Positions 12,693 to 20,497 of a stretch of 20,855 bases of DNA are shown piece by piece; positions within the stretch are counted from its first letter, which is position 1, and each line of letters starts with the position of its first letter. Location of the stretch: contig DVMJ01000088.1 of assembly GCA_018715065.1 (NCBI GenBank), positions 1-20,855 of the forward strand, in the 5' to 3' direction. The position numbers and the translations under genes were made by a program. The DNA comes from Fimiplasma intestinipullorum. Its GTDB lineage: Bacteria > Bacillota_I > Bacilli_A > Erysipelotrichales > Coprobacillaceae. Below the pieces are notes generated by a model. That model saw only the letters and a list, made by a program, of their open reading frames with translations, was not told where the DNA came from and did not search any database.

Positions 12693-14315
12693 ATGCACTG
12701 GTATCCGCTTTATCTGACTCAAGATCCCCAAAAAACTGCTTTTTGTTGTTTGCAATCCGTCTTAGCTCATCATCGGTATCGTCATGACTGGCGCTGGATG
12801 CTTAAAGATATCGGTGAGCATGCGTGGGGACTGGATGGGTTACTACATCTTTTGACGCTTTATGGCATAGACTATACCGCTTTTTCATCTATAGAAGAAG
12901 CGTTAGCGCATCGCTGTTTCCCCATCATTGCTAACTTAGGTGATCATTTTGTTTTAGTGATGCGATCTGGGACCAAAGCGGTCTACCTGATGGATCCGCT
13001 TAGAGGGTATCGCAAAATGAGCCTCTCTTCATGGAAGGAAAAAGCGATCTGGCAATGCTTGAGCATTGGCTTTATTGGACGCTATCCCTATCGTCACCAA
13101 TCGTTATGGCCGTTATGTTTGCGTCAGCCACGTTTTCTCATTTCATTTTTTCTATATCTAATAGGGACGATGGGCTATTATCTGGTTCTTTTTCACTTTC
13201 ACCTTACGCAAACTATCTGGCTGGATCTGGGTCGGGGAGTGGAGAACGCTGCTTTTTTATGGGTGACGGCCCAAGGCTTATTTGAGCTGATGACTCAGTG
13301 GCAGGAACGCTGGCCGTCGATCCGTCCATACCCAATCAAACAGATCATCAGACAGAACCTCTCATTTGTGGCACAATTACTCTGGGGTCTCTGGCTTATA
13401 GAAAGCTTGGTGAGAGCGGGACGCAGTGCTTTGATGGCAATGCTTTACGGGCTTCTTTTAGCAGGCTTGTCACATTATCTTTGGCATCGCTGGCAGCCGG
13501 CGGATCGCCATTGTCTGGAGTCATCTTCTTTCTGGAATTATTTAGGTGGATTGGGGCTGATGCTCAGCATCCATCTTGGCTTGGTGATTGGATACTTTGG
13601 CTGGACGTCTTCCTGGATAGAGACACAAGCCTTGTTATATATTGGACTGACAGGATTAGGCTGGCACTGGATTTCTATTGGTTTTCATCTCGCTTGCACA
13701 CAACTTGCCGATTGGCAGTATTGGCTAGAGACAAAGAAAAAAGAAGCGCCACTGGAATCACTGGAAGAAATTCGTTTTTATCAGGCGACAAAGCTCATCT
13801 CCATGTCTGTTTCAGGCGGTTTTTCCAGTGATCATTACTTATTGCCTTTGATGATGTTAGGAAAAGGAATGCCATCGCCTGAATGGCAGGTTTATATCAA
13901 TGGTCATCGTGCGGATACATATTCGATGTCAGATTATCATTGTATCATTCGTTATTTTGATTACTTCTGTCTAGACGAATCAGAGTCTTTGCGGGATTAT
14001 CTGGGAGAGGCTGGTGTGAAGCTGGCCTGGCAATATCAATTGCTGAAAGAAGAGCTGCTCATTAATTTGCAGTTGCCCTTTTTATCTTTTGAAGCTAAAG
14101 AACTCGCAGGTTTTATCCATCATTATTTAGCTGATGGAAAACTGATGATCTGTGTGCATTGTTTAGATCATTTGCAAGCGGATAGTTTGGAAAAGGTCAT
14201 CCGCCTGATTCAGGAGCAGAATGAACGGTGGGTCATTCTGGTCAATCCTCAAATAAAATTAGTGAATCCCTCGTTCGAATATGCTATAATGGGGCATGAA
14301 GAAGGAGGATCTTGA
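12693..14315 (+). CDS. Catalytically dead ABC-exporter-like protein with C39-like domain
   Basis: 540 aa with GGAGGTGAT before the ATG. It has the layout of peptidase-containing bacteriocin ABC exporters: a C39-like domain (about 1-130), roughly six membrane spans (about 148-340) and a nucleotide-binding-like domain (about 365-540). Key residues are missing. The DCGxACL motif reads KTAFCCL, so the catalytic Cys falls on Thr15, though His (GDHFVLV) and Asp (MDPLRG) remain. The Walker A region reads SGGFSSDHYLL without the Lys; the LSGGQ position reads LSFEA; Walker B reads LMICVH without Asp-Glu. The frame is uninterrupted, so it is probably a functional non-enzymatic relative. Its stop overlaps the ybeY start by one base. 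Confidence 0.7.
   Translation: MHWYPLYLTQDPQKTAFCCLQSVLAHHRYRHDWRWMLKDIGEHAWGLDGLLHLLTLYGIDYTAFSSIEEALAHRCFPIIANLGDHFVLVMRSGTKAVYLMDPLRGYRKMSLSSWKEKAIWQCLSIGFIGRYPYRHQSLWPLCLRQPRFLISFFLYLIGTMGYYLVLFHFHLTQTIWLDLGRGVENAAFLWVTAQGLFELMTQWQERWPSIRPYPIKQIIRQNLSFVAQLLWGLWLIESLVRAGRSALMAMLYGLLLAGLSHYLWHRWQPADRHCLESSSFWNYLGGLGLMLSIHLGLVIGYFGWTSSWIETQALLYIGLTGLGWHWISIGFHLACTQLADWQYWLETKKKEAPLESLEEIRFYQATKLISMSVSGGFSSDHYLLPLMMLGKGMPSPEWQVYINGHRADTYSMSDYHCIIRYFDYFCLDESESLRDYLGEAGVKLAWQYQLLKEELLINLQLPFLSFEAKELAGFIHHYLADGKLMICVHCLDHLQADSLEKVIRLIQEQNERWVILVNPQIKLVNPSFEYAIMGHEEGGS
14282..14290 (+). promoter_or_regulatory. Possible internal promoter for ybeY-recO
   Basis: TGCTATAAT is an extended -10 element, 24 bases before the ybeY ATG and within the end of the preceding gene. 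No good -35 is seen, as can be tolerated with an extended -10. Confidence 0.35.
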
Positions 14316-14773
14316 TGGAAATATCTTTTGCGTTTGTCAATCAGACGGACACTGATTTGACTGAATATGAAACGCTTTTTTCGCAAATCATTGAAACCGC
14401 ACTAACCATTTTACATATTGATGATGATGTTGAACTATCCTGTATCATTGTAGATAATAATGCCATTTGGCAAATCAATCGGGATTATCGACAGATCGAC
14501 CGACCAACAGATGTGATCAGCTTTGCCTTGGAAGATCAGCCGGACGTTTTGCCTGAAGGCATGCCGCGGGAGCTGGGAGATATCTTTATTTCGTTAGAAA
14601 AAGCAAGCGAACAGGCAGAGAGCTATGGTCATTCTTTTCACAGAGAATTCTGTTTTCTGTTCACACATGGACTTCTTCACCTTTTAGGATATGATCATAT
14701 GGAAAAACAAGAGGCAGAGGTTATGTTCGGTTTGCAGGAGGAGATCTTAAATGCCCAAAAAATTACCCGATAA
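14315..14773 (+). CDS. ybeY: Endoribonuclease YbeY (rRNA maturation)
   Basis: 152 aa. The ATG at 14315 overlaps the previous stop (TGATG), with AAGGAGG (14302-14308) six bases upstream. YbeY is a zinc-dependent RNase involved in 16S rRNA 3' processing and ribosome quality control. The metal site is visible as HGLLHLLGYDH with His118, His122 and His128, and the upstream RPTDVISFAL and ELGDIFIS motifs are conserved. Its end overlaps dgkA by 23 bases. Position next to dgkA, cdd and era is the standard Firmicutes order. Confidence 0.96.
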   Translation: MEISFAFVNQTDTDLTEYETLFSQIIETALTILHIDDDVELSCIIVDNNAIWQINRDYRQIDRPTDVISFALEDQPDVLPEGMPRELGDIFISLEKASEQAESYGHSFHREFCFLFTHGLLHLLGYDHMEKQEAEVMFGLQEEILNAQKITR

Positions 14774-15137
14774 AGTTCATTATTCTCATTTTCGGGATAT
14801 GTTCAAATGTGCTGGTCATGGCATCTTCGTTTGTATCAGAGAAGAAACCAATATGAAGGTGCACCTGATCATCGCTTTGCTGGTGATGATCCTGGCATGG
14901 TGGCTTGACTTTGCGCGGATGGAATGGTGCATGCTTCTGTTATGCATTGGTCTGGTGCTGGCTTTGGAGATGGTCAATACGGCGATTGAAAACATCGTGG
15001 ACTTCATCTGCCCGCAATATGATCCGCGCGCAGGGAAGATCAAGGACATAGGTAGCGGGTTGGTCCTGATCTTTGCACTATTTGTGGCTGTTATCGGCTG
15101 TATGCTGTTTATCCCGCATTTGATGGAATTGAGGTGA
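14751..15137 (+). CDS. dgkA: Diacylglycerol/undecaprenol kinase
   Basis: 128 aa, family length. A small membrane kinase; in Gram-positive bacteria it mainly phosphorylates undecaprenol to feed cell-wall lipid carrier, although the family name is diacylglycerol kinase. Visible are the N-terminal amphipathic part with the GI.....EETNMKVHL motif, three hydrophobic helices, and the catalytic ALEMVNTAIENIVDF segment (Glu and Asn typical of the active site), followed by KIKDIGSGLVL. GGAGGAG precedes the ATG inside ybeY. Confidence 0.95.
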   Translation: MPKKLPDKVHYSHFRDMFKCAGHGIFVCIREETNMKVHLIIALLVMILAWWLDFARMEWCMLLLCIGLVLALEMVNTAIENIVDFICPQYDPRAGKIKDIGSGLVLIFALFVAVIGCMLFIPHLMELR

Positions 15138-15141
15138 GAAG

Positions 15142-15537
15142 ATGGAAGCATTAGAATTGATACATCAGGCTTTTCAGGCGCGTGAGAACGCCTATTGTCC
15201 TTATTCGAATTTTAAGGTTGGCGCAGCTGTTTTGTTGAAGAACGGCCAATATATTGTCGGTGCCAATGTTGAAAATGCTGCGTACGGCTCTAGTATGTGC
15301 GCTGAACGGAATGCGATTTTCCAGGTTTACAGTCAGGGTTATCGCAAGCAGGATATCGAAGCATTAGCGATCGTCGCTGATACGGAGGCCGTGATCACCC
15401 CTTGTGGCAGCTGCCGTCAGGTACTGGTGGAACTTTTAGATTCAGAAACACCGATCTTTCTGGCAAACAAGACTTCCTATAAGCAGACGACGATTGAAAA
15501 ATTATTACCAAAATCATTTACAGGAGCGTATTTGTAA
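15142..15537 (+). CDS. cdd: Cytidine deaminase
   Basis: 131 aa, the usual size of the tetrameric zinc enzyme. It deaminates cytidine and deoxycytidine to uridine forms in pyrimidine salvage. The zinc site is complete: CAERNAIF (Cys53, catalytic Glu55) and PCGSCRQVL (Cys88, Cys91). The N-terminal YCPYSNFKVGAAVL is also typical. It follows dgkA by four bases, with GAGGTGAG upstream of the ATG. The A of its TAA stop (15537) is shared with the era ATG, so the two are translationally coupled. Confidence 0.97.
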   Translation: MEALELIHQAFQARENAYCPYSNFKVGAAVLLKNGQYIVGANVENAAYGSSMCAERNAIFQVYSQGYRKQDIEALAIVADTEAVITPCGSCRQVLVELLDSETPIFLANKTSYKQTTIEKLLPKSFTGAYL

Positions 15538-16427
15538 TGTTTAAATCAGGTTTTGTTGCCATCGTAGGCCGTCCGAATGTTGGCAAGTCAACGTTATTAA
15601 ATCATTTATTAAAAAAGAAAGTAGCCATCATGTCCAATGTGGCTCAGACAACACGAACGACCCTGCAGGGAATCTATACGGATGACAAGAGTCAGATCAT
15701 CTTCATTGATACGCCAGGTGTGCATCGTCCTCAGGACCTCTTAGGTAATTTCATGAATACGACAGCGATCAATAGTGTTTATGGCACAGATGTTGTTTTG
15801 TTTATGAGTGCAGCCAATGAATATATTGGTCAGGGAGACCGATATATCTTAAATAAGCTCAAAGAACAGGAAGCACCTGTCTTTCTGGTGCTCAATAAGG
15901 TGGATCTGATCAAAAAGGAAGAACTGATCCAGGTGCTGAACAACTGGCAAAAGGAATTTGATTTTGCTGAGATCATTCCGATCAGTTCCCTTCAAGATGA
16001 GAACCTGGATACCTTGCTCGAGGTGATCCGAGGATACTTAAATGAAGGAATTAAATATTATGATGAAAACCAGCTGACCGATCATTCTGATCGCTATTTG
16101 ATGGCAGAATACATTCGTGAGAAAATATTATTCTTTACACATGAAGAAGTTCCTCATTCGGTGGCAATCGTGATTGAACGTTATGAGGAATTTGAGGATC
16201 ATTACGAGATCATGGCGACGATCGTTGTGAATCGCAGCAGTCAAAAAGGGATTATTATTGGTAAACAAGGCAGTATGATCCAAAAGATCCGTCAGGCAGC
16301 TCGTAAGGATATGAAACGCTATCTTGGTAAGCGAGTGGATCTGGAACTGTTTGTCAGAGTTGAGAAAGACTGGCGTAATAAGCAGCGCTATCTGAAAGAG
16401 TTTGGCTATGATGAGGAAGATTATTAG
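15537..16427 (+). CDS. era: GTPase Era
   Basis: 296 aa, family length. Era binds the 3' end of 16S rRNA and supports 30S subunit maturation. The GTPase motifs are GRPNVGKS (11-18), a T-rich switch I (AQTTRTT), DTPG, NKVD and SSL. The C-terminal KH domain is seen in GIIIGKQGSMIQKIRQAARKDM followed by LELFVRVEKDWR. It shares one base with the cdd stop and is directly followed by recO with no gap. Era and YbeY act in the same rRNA maturation step, in keeping with their linkage. Confidence 0.98.
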   Translation: MFKSGFVAIVGRPNVGKSTLLNHLLKKKVAIMSNVAQTTRTTLQGIYTDDKSQIIFIDTPGVHRPQDLLGNFMNTTAINSVYGTDVVLFMSAANEYIGQGDRYILNKLKEQEAPVFLVLNKVDLIKKEELIQVLNNWQKEFDFAEIIPISSLQDENLDTLLEVIRGYLNEGIKYYDENQLTDHSDRYLMAEYIREKILFFTHEEVPHSVAIVIERYEEFEDHYEIMATIVVNRSSQKGIIIGKQGSMIQKIRQAARKDMKRYLGKRVDLELFVRVEKDWRNKQRYLKEFGYDEEDY

Positions 16428-17150
16428 ATGAGTCAGACCATCACGGATGAAGGGTTGATCTTAAGGACGCAGCCTTATCAGGAAAACGACTTGCTGGTAA
16501 GTGTCTATTTTGCTCATTATGGGAAGATGAATCTGCTTGCACGTGGGGTTCGTAAGCCGAAAAGCAAAAACGCTTCGAGTTTACTGCCGGGGATGATTTC
16601 GGAGTTCGTCTTTATTCTCAAAGAGGGACTTTCGCGTCTGATGAAAGCAAGTCCCGTACGGTTGTTTCGTTATTTGGATTCTCATTTAGAGGTAATGGCC
16701 TGTGCACAGCTGACGATGGAGTATTTTTATCGCAGTGCGCCAGACCGTCAGCCTAACGCGAAGCATTATGCATTTATCTGTCAGGTACTCGAGCGGTTGG
16801 ATGAGGGATATCCTTATTTGCTGGTTTACTTTTTTGTGATTGCGTATATCTTGAAAGACTGCGGCAGCGGATTGATGGTGGATCATTGTGTTTTTTGTCA
16901 GGATTCCCGTCATATTGCTTCCATCAGTGTCCGGGATGGTGGTTTTGTCTGTCAGGATCATCTGCAGGGAACGATGATCACTTATTCCAGACGTATCCTG
17001 CGATCCTTTCGCCTGATCAACAAGCTGGATCTCTCGCGCATCGATGATTGTCAGATCGAAGTGGAGGATTATCCTGTTTTAAAAAGGCTCATGGAAGACT
17101 TTTTAGATGAATATTGTCCGGTCCATTTAGGAAGCCGTAAGTTCATTTGA
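16428..17150 (+). CDS. recO: DNA repair protein RecO
   Basis: 240 aa. RecO helps load RecA on single-stranded DNA coated by SSB in RecFOR recombination. It has the N-terminal OB-fold motif (DEGLILRTQPYQENDLLVSVYFAHYGKMNLLARGVRKPKSK), a central helical part and a zinc-finger pair CVFC and FVCQDH. The ATG follows the era stop at once; the ribosome site would be AGGAAG within the era end. A terminator lies two bases after the stop, so recO ends the operon. Confidence 0.95.
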   Translation: MSQTITDEGLILRTQPYQENDLLVSVYFAHYGKMNLLARGVRKPKSKNASSLLPGMISEFVFILKEGLSRLMKASPVRLFRYLDSHLEVMACAQLTMEYFYRSAPDRQPNAKHYAFICQVLERLDEGYPYLLVYFFVIAYILKDCGSGLMVDHCVFCQDSRHIASISVRDGGFVCQDHLQGTMITYSRRILRSFRLINKLDLSRIDDCQIEVEDYPVLKRLMEDFLDEYCPVHLGSRKFI

Positions 17151-17152
17151 TG

Positions 17153-17199
17153 TACCCTTATTGTTGGTTGACAAAACACCACGATAAGGGTATATTTTT
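17153..17199 (+). terminator. Terminator of the ybeY-recO operon
   Basis: TACCCTTAT (17153-17161) pairs with ATAAGGGTA (17184-17192), followed by TATTTTTG. The loop of 22 bases is long and contains the -35 of the next promoter. Confidence 0.7.
17168..17196 (+). promoter_or_regulatory. glyS promoter inside the recO terminator
   Basis: TTGACA (17168-17173) and TATATT (17191-17196) are 17 bases apart. The -35 lies in the loop and the -10 begins at the end of the descending arm of the upstream terminator, so the two signals share the same DNA. Confidence 0.75.
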
Positions 17200-17215
17200 G
17201 TTGCGTAAGGAGCGT

Positions 17216-17284
17216 ATGACAATTAAAGGAAATGGGCATATGCGACTACGAATATTGTCAGAATTTGCCCTAGCAGCAGGCTAG
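17216..17284 (+). CDS. Possible glyS leader peptide (22 codons)
   Basis: AAGGAG (17206-17211 region) sits close to an ATG at 17216, opening 22 codons that start MTIKGNGHMRLR and end EFALAAG. Glycine codons are at positions 5, 7 and 22, and the stop (17282-17284) lies in the descending arm of the leader terminator. The position fits a regulatory leader peptide, but the ribosome site is rather near the ATG and a chance frame is possible. Confidence 0.35.
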   Translation: MTIKGNGHMRLRILSEFALAAG

Positions 17285-17295
17285 AGGCTTTTTTT
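17267..17295 (+). terminator. Attenuator-like terminator in the glyS leader
   Basis: GCCCTAGC (17267-17274) pairs with GCTAG-A-GGC (17280-17288, one bulged A), loop AGCAG, then seven Ts. It stands about 20 bases before the glyS ATG and downstream of the glyS promoter, so it must be bypassed for glyS expression. Confidence 0.75.
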
Positions 17296-17315
17296 ATCGT
17301 GAAGGAGGATAATTA

Positions 17316-18692
17316 ATGGCATCAAAAGAAATGGAAAAACTGGTCAGCCATGCACGCACCTCTGGTTTTATTTATCAGGGTTCAGAAATTTATGATGGAC
17401 TGGCGAATAGTTGGGATTATGGACCATTGGGCGTAGAGATGAAAAATAACATCAAAAATGCGTGGTGGAAAAAATTTATTCAGGGATCAGCTTACAATGT
17501 AGGCTTGGATTCGGCCATCCTCATGAATCCAAGAGTATGGGAAGCTACAGGACATGTCGGCGGCTTCTCTGATCCACTAATGGACTGTAAAGAATGTAAG
17601 ACACGTCATCGTGCAGATAAACTGATTGAGGATTATGATCCAAGTGTGCATTGTGACGGCTGGAGCAATGAAAAACTGATGGATTACATCAAAGAACATC
17701 ATATCAAATGTCCGGTATGCGGCAAAGAAAACTTTACGGAGATCAGACAGTTCCAGCTGATGTTCAAAACCAGTATGGGTGTTGTTGAGGATGCGAAAAG
17801 CACGGTTTATCTGCGTCCGGAGACAGCTCAGGGAATTTTTGTCAACTTTAAAAACGTACAGCGTACGAGCCGCAAGAAGGTGCCATTTGGAATTGGTCAG
17901 ATTGGTAAAGCATTCCGAAATGAGATCACACCAGGAAACTTTATCTTCCGTATGCGTGAATTTGAACAGATGGAATTAGAATTTTTCTGTAAGCCAGATA
18001 CGGATCTGGAATGGTTCCATTACTGGAAGGATTTCTGTATGAACTTCCTGCTTCAATTGGGGCTTCGTCCTGACCATTTACGTTTTAGAGATCATGCGAA
18101 GGAAGAACTGGCCTTTTATTCGAAAGCAACGAGCGATATCGAGTATCTGTTTGCCTTTGGATGGGGTGAGCTCTGGGGAGTTGCTGACCGTACAGATTAT
18201 GATTTGAAACGCCACATGGACTATTCTAAAAAATCATTAGAATATCTCGATCCAGAGACCAACGAAAAATATGTTCCATATTGTATTGAACCTTCGGTTG
18301 GTGTGGATCGTCTGTTCTTAGCGTTATTTACGGATAGTTATGAAGAGGAAGTGCTGAATGAAAAGGATACGCGTATTGTGATGCATCTTCATCCGGCCAT
18401 TGCACCGATCAAAGCCTGTGTCCTGCCTTTGACTAAAAAACTGCGTGATCAGGCACAGGAGGTTTATGCACATTTAGCACCTTACTTCAATATTGAATAT
18501 GATGAAGCCGGTAATATCGGAAAACGTTATCGTCGTCAGGATGCAATCGGAACACCTTATTGTCTGACGGTTGACTTTGATACGTTAGACGATCAGTGCG
18601 TAACTGTTCGTGATCGTGACAGCATGGAACAAACACGTTTACCGATTGCCGATTTAGTGGCATTCCTGGAAGAAAAAACCAAATTAGTCTGA
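17316..18692 (+). CDS. glyS: Glycyl-tRNA synthetase, single-chain dimeric type
   Basis: 458 aa. It charges tRNA-Gly with glycine using ATP. This is the class IIa single-polypeptide form found in many Gram-positive bacteria, not the two-subunit GlyQ/GlyS form. Motifs: the N-terminal SHARTSGFIYQGSEIYDGLANSWDYGPLGVEMKNN, class II motif 2 region with FRNEITPGNFIFRMREFEQMELEFF, the RPETAQGIFVNFKN glycine-pocket segment, motif 3 EPSVGVDRLFLAL, and an anticodon-binding domain at the C-terminus (about 355-458). GAAGGAGG precedes the ATG. It is likely controlled by the leader terminator just upstream. Confidence 0.97.
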   Translation: MASKEMEKLVSHARTSGFIYQGSEIYDGLANSWDYGPLGVEMKNNIKNAWWKKFIQGSAYNVGLDSAILMNPRVWEATGHVGGFSDPLMDCKECKTRHRADKLIEDYDPSVHCDGWSNEKLMDYIKEHHIKCPVCGKENFTEIRQFQLMFKTSMGVVEDAKSTVYLRPETAQGIFVNFKNVQRTSRKKVPFGIGQIGKAFRNEITPGNFIFRMREFEQMELEFFCKPDTDLEWFHYWKDFCMNFLLQLGLRPDHLRFRDHAKEELAFYSKATSDIEYLFAFGWGELWGVADRTDYDLKRHMDYSKKSLEYLDPETNEKYVPYCIEPSVGVDRLFLALFTDSYEEEVLNEKDTRIVMHLHPAIAPIKACVLPLTKKLRDQAQEVYAHLAPYFNIEYDEAGNIGKRYRRQDAIGTPYCLTVDFDTLDDQCVTVRDRDSMEQTRLPIADLVAFLEEKTKLV

Positions 18693-18715
18693 GAGCGAAG
18701 ATGAGGTGATGCTTT

Positions 18716-20497
18716 TTGGCTAGACTTTCAGAAGAAAAGATCGAACAGATTCGTTCGAGTGTTGATATTGTCGATGTCATAGGCAGCTATATTCCTCTTA
18801 GCAAACGCGGCAAAGGCTACTGGGGGATCTGCCCATTTCACGATGACAGCAATCCTTCCATGTCAGTCAGTCAGGAATTACAGATTTATAAGTGCTTTGT
18901 CTGTGGCGCTGGCGGAAATGTCTTTACCTTTTTACAAAACTACCTCAAGATCGGCTACTTGGAAGCTGTCAAAATGGTTGCGGAAATGGGAGGGATTCCG
19001 GTCGATGAATTGAACGAGGCTTACACACGACCTAAAGTCAATGATCAATTGAAGCCGCTTTATGATATGCATGAAGAAGCTTTGAAGATCTATCACGTGA
19101 TGTTGAGTCGGCGAACCGGCCTGCGAGCTCGAGAGTATCTGGAAAAAAGGCATATTACCGATGAAGTGATTGAGAAGTTCATGATCGGCTATGCTCCTAA
19201 TGAGGATACATTATTGAAAGGATTTGGGCAATTAAATTTCAATAAAGTGGATATGGAACGTTCCGGACTAATTATTGAAGGGACGCGCCAGGATTATGAT
19301 CGTTTCAAGGATCGTATCATGTTCCCGCTTTGGGACAGTAATGGTCAAGTGGTTGGCTTTTCGGGGCGTATCTATCAAAAAGACCGCGATGAAGCAAAAT
19401 ATATGAATTCACCTGAATCGGAGATCTTCATCAAAGGTCAGACCCTGTATCATTATCATGAAGCCAAACAGGCGACGCGTCAGGCAGGCTTTATCTACCT
19501 GCTGGAAGGGTTTATGGATGTGATCGCGCTTTATCGTGCCGGGCTGGAAAATGCCGTAGCCCTGATGGGGACGGCTTTGACGCAAGATCATTTACGCCTG
19601 TTACGAAAATTGACTGTTCAGGTTCATGTATGTCTTGACGGTGATCGCGCCGGGCAGGAAGCGACCTTGAAAAATGCTTCTATCTTAGCGCGAAACGGTT
19701 TTCAGGTTCGGGTGATCCGTCTCAAAGATGGGATGGATCCGGATGAAACGCTCGAGCAGTATGGCAAAGAGGGCTTGCTCAAGAGTTTGGCGAGCCATAT
19801 GAGCTTATTAGAATTTAAAATCAACTATTATTATGAGACTAGTCAAATGGACAATTACGATGAGCGTAAAGCTTATCTGGATCATTTGGCTGGCGATCTC
19901 GCTAGTCTGGAAGATCCCATCGATCAAAGCTACTACATTGGCCTGGTATCTAATAAATCCGGGTTTTCCACGGATATCATCCATGAAAAAATCGCCAATA
20001 TCGGCGGTTCAATGCGCAAAAAGATACATGAAGTACCAATCGTCAGCCATACTAAACAAGGACCGCTGCCTAGCAAATATCAAAAAGCAGAACAATGTCT
20101 ATTGCATTATATGCTTTTAAGCAAGCAGGTGAGTTCGCAATATGAAAAAAAACTCGGCTATATGTATGATGCGACCTATCGCGTCATCGCTAATTATATT
20201 GTTGACTATTACCGCAGTCATGATACCTTGCAAATTGCCGATTTCATTAATGTATTAGGACAGGATTCATTGATCAGTGCTGTTCTGGAAATTGCTCAGC
20301 TCCATCTGCCTTCTGAGGTGGACGGAAAAGAGATCCAGGATTATATTCAGACCATTTCTCAGCATACGTTCCGACTAGAGATTGAGGACCGCGAAAAAGA
20401 GATGCATCAGGAAATGGATCCGGTTCGGAAAGCGGAGATCTTAAAAGAAATCATCGCTCTTAAAAAGAAGCTTAATGAGTTGAAAGGAGTTATTTAA
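18716..20497 (+). CDS. dnaG: DNA primase DnaG
   Basis: 593 aa, typical length. It makes RNA primers at the replication fork with the DnaB/DnaC-type helicase. The TTG start is set by GAGGTG (18703-18708) and gives the conserved beginning (M)ARLSEEKIEQIRSSVDIVDVIG. The zinc-binding domain has Cys39, His42, Cys60 and Cys63. The RNA polymerase core includes RFKDRIMFPLWDSNGQVVGFSGRI and the TOPRIM motifs LLEGFMDVIAL and CLDGDRAGQEA. The C-terminal helicase-binding region is shorter and more variable. It is preceded by glyS by 23 bases and its stop shares a base with the rpoD start (TAATG). Confidence 0.97.
   Translation: MARLSEEKIEQIRSSVDIVDVIGSYIPLSKRGKGYWGICPFHDDSNPSMSVSQELQIYKCFVCGAGGNVFTFLQNYLKIGYLEAVKMVAEMGGIPVDELNEAYTRPKVNDQLKPLYDMHEEALKIYHVMLSRRTGLRAREYLEKRHITDEVIEKFMIGYAPNEDTLLKGFGQLNFNKVDMERSGLIIEGTRQDYDRFKDRIMFPLWDSNGQVVGFSGRIYQKDRDEAKYMNSPESEIFIKGQTLYHYHEAKQATRQAGFIYLLEGFMDVIALYRAGLENAVALMGTALTQDHLRLLRKLTVQVHVCLDGDRAGQEATLKNASILARNGFQVRVIRLKDGMDPDETLEQYGKEGLLKSLASHMSLLEFKINYYYETSQMDNYDERKAYLDHLAGDLASLEDPIDQSYYIGLVSNKSGFSTDIIHEKIANIGGSMRKKIHEVPIVSHTKQGPLPSKYQKAEQCLLHYMLLSKQVSSQYEKKLGYMYDATYRVIANYIVDYYRSHDTLQIADFINVLGQDSLISAVLEIAQLHLPSEVDGKEIQDYIQTISQHTFRLEIEDREKEMHQEMDPVRKAEILKEIIALKKKLNELKGVI

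Noticed and set aside
13031..13831. Alternative-frame ORFs within the ABC-exporter-like gene, hinting at a frameshifted gene
   Set aside because: The 540-codon frame is continuous and shows exporter-like pattern throughout; the other frames carry no recognisable motif.
17200..17315. T-box riboswitch for glyS
   Set aside because: No T-box core sequence (AGGGTGG...ACCGCG type) or long specifier stem is present in the short leader.
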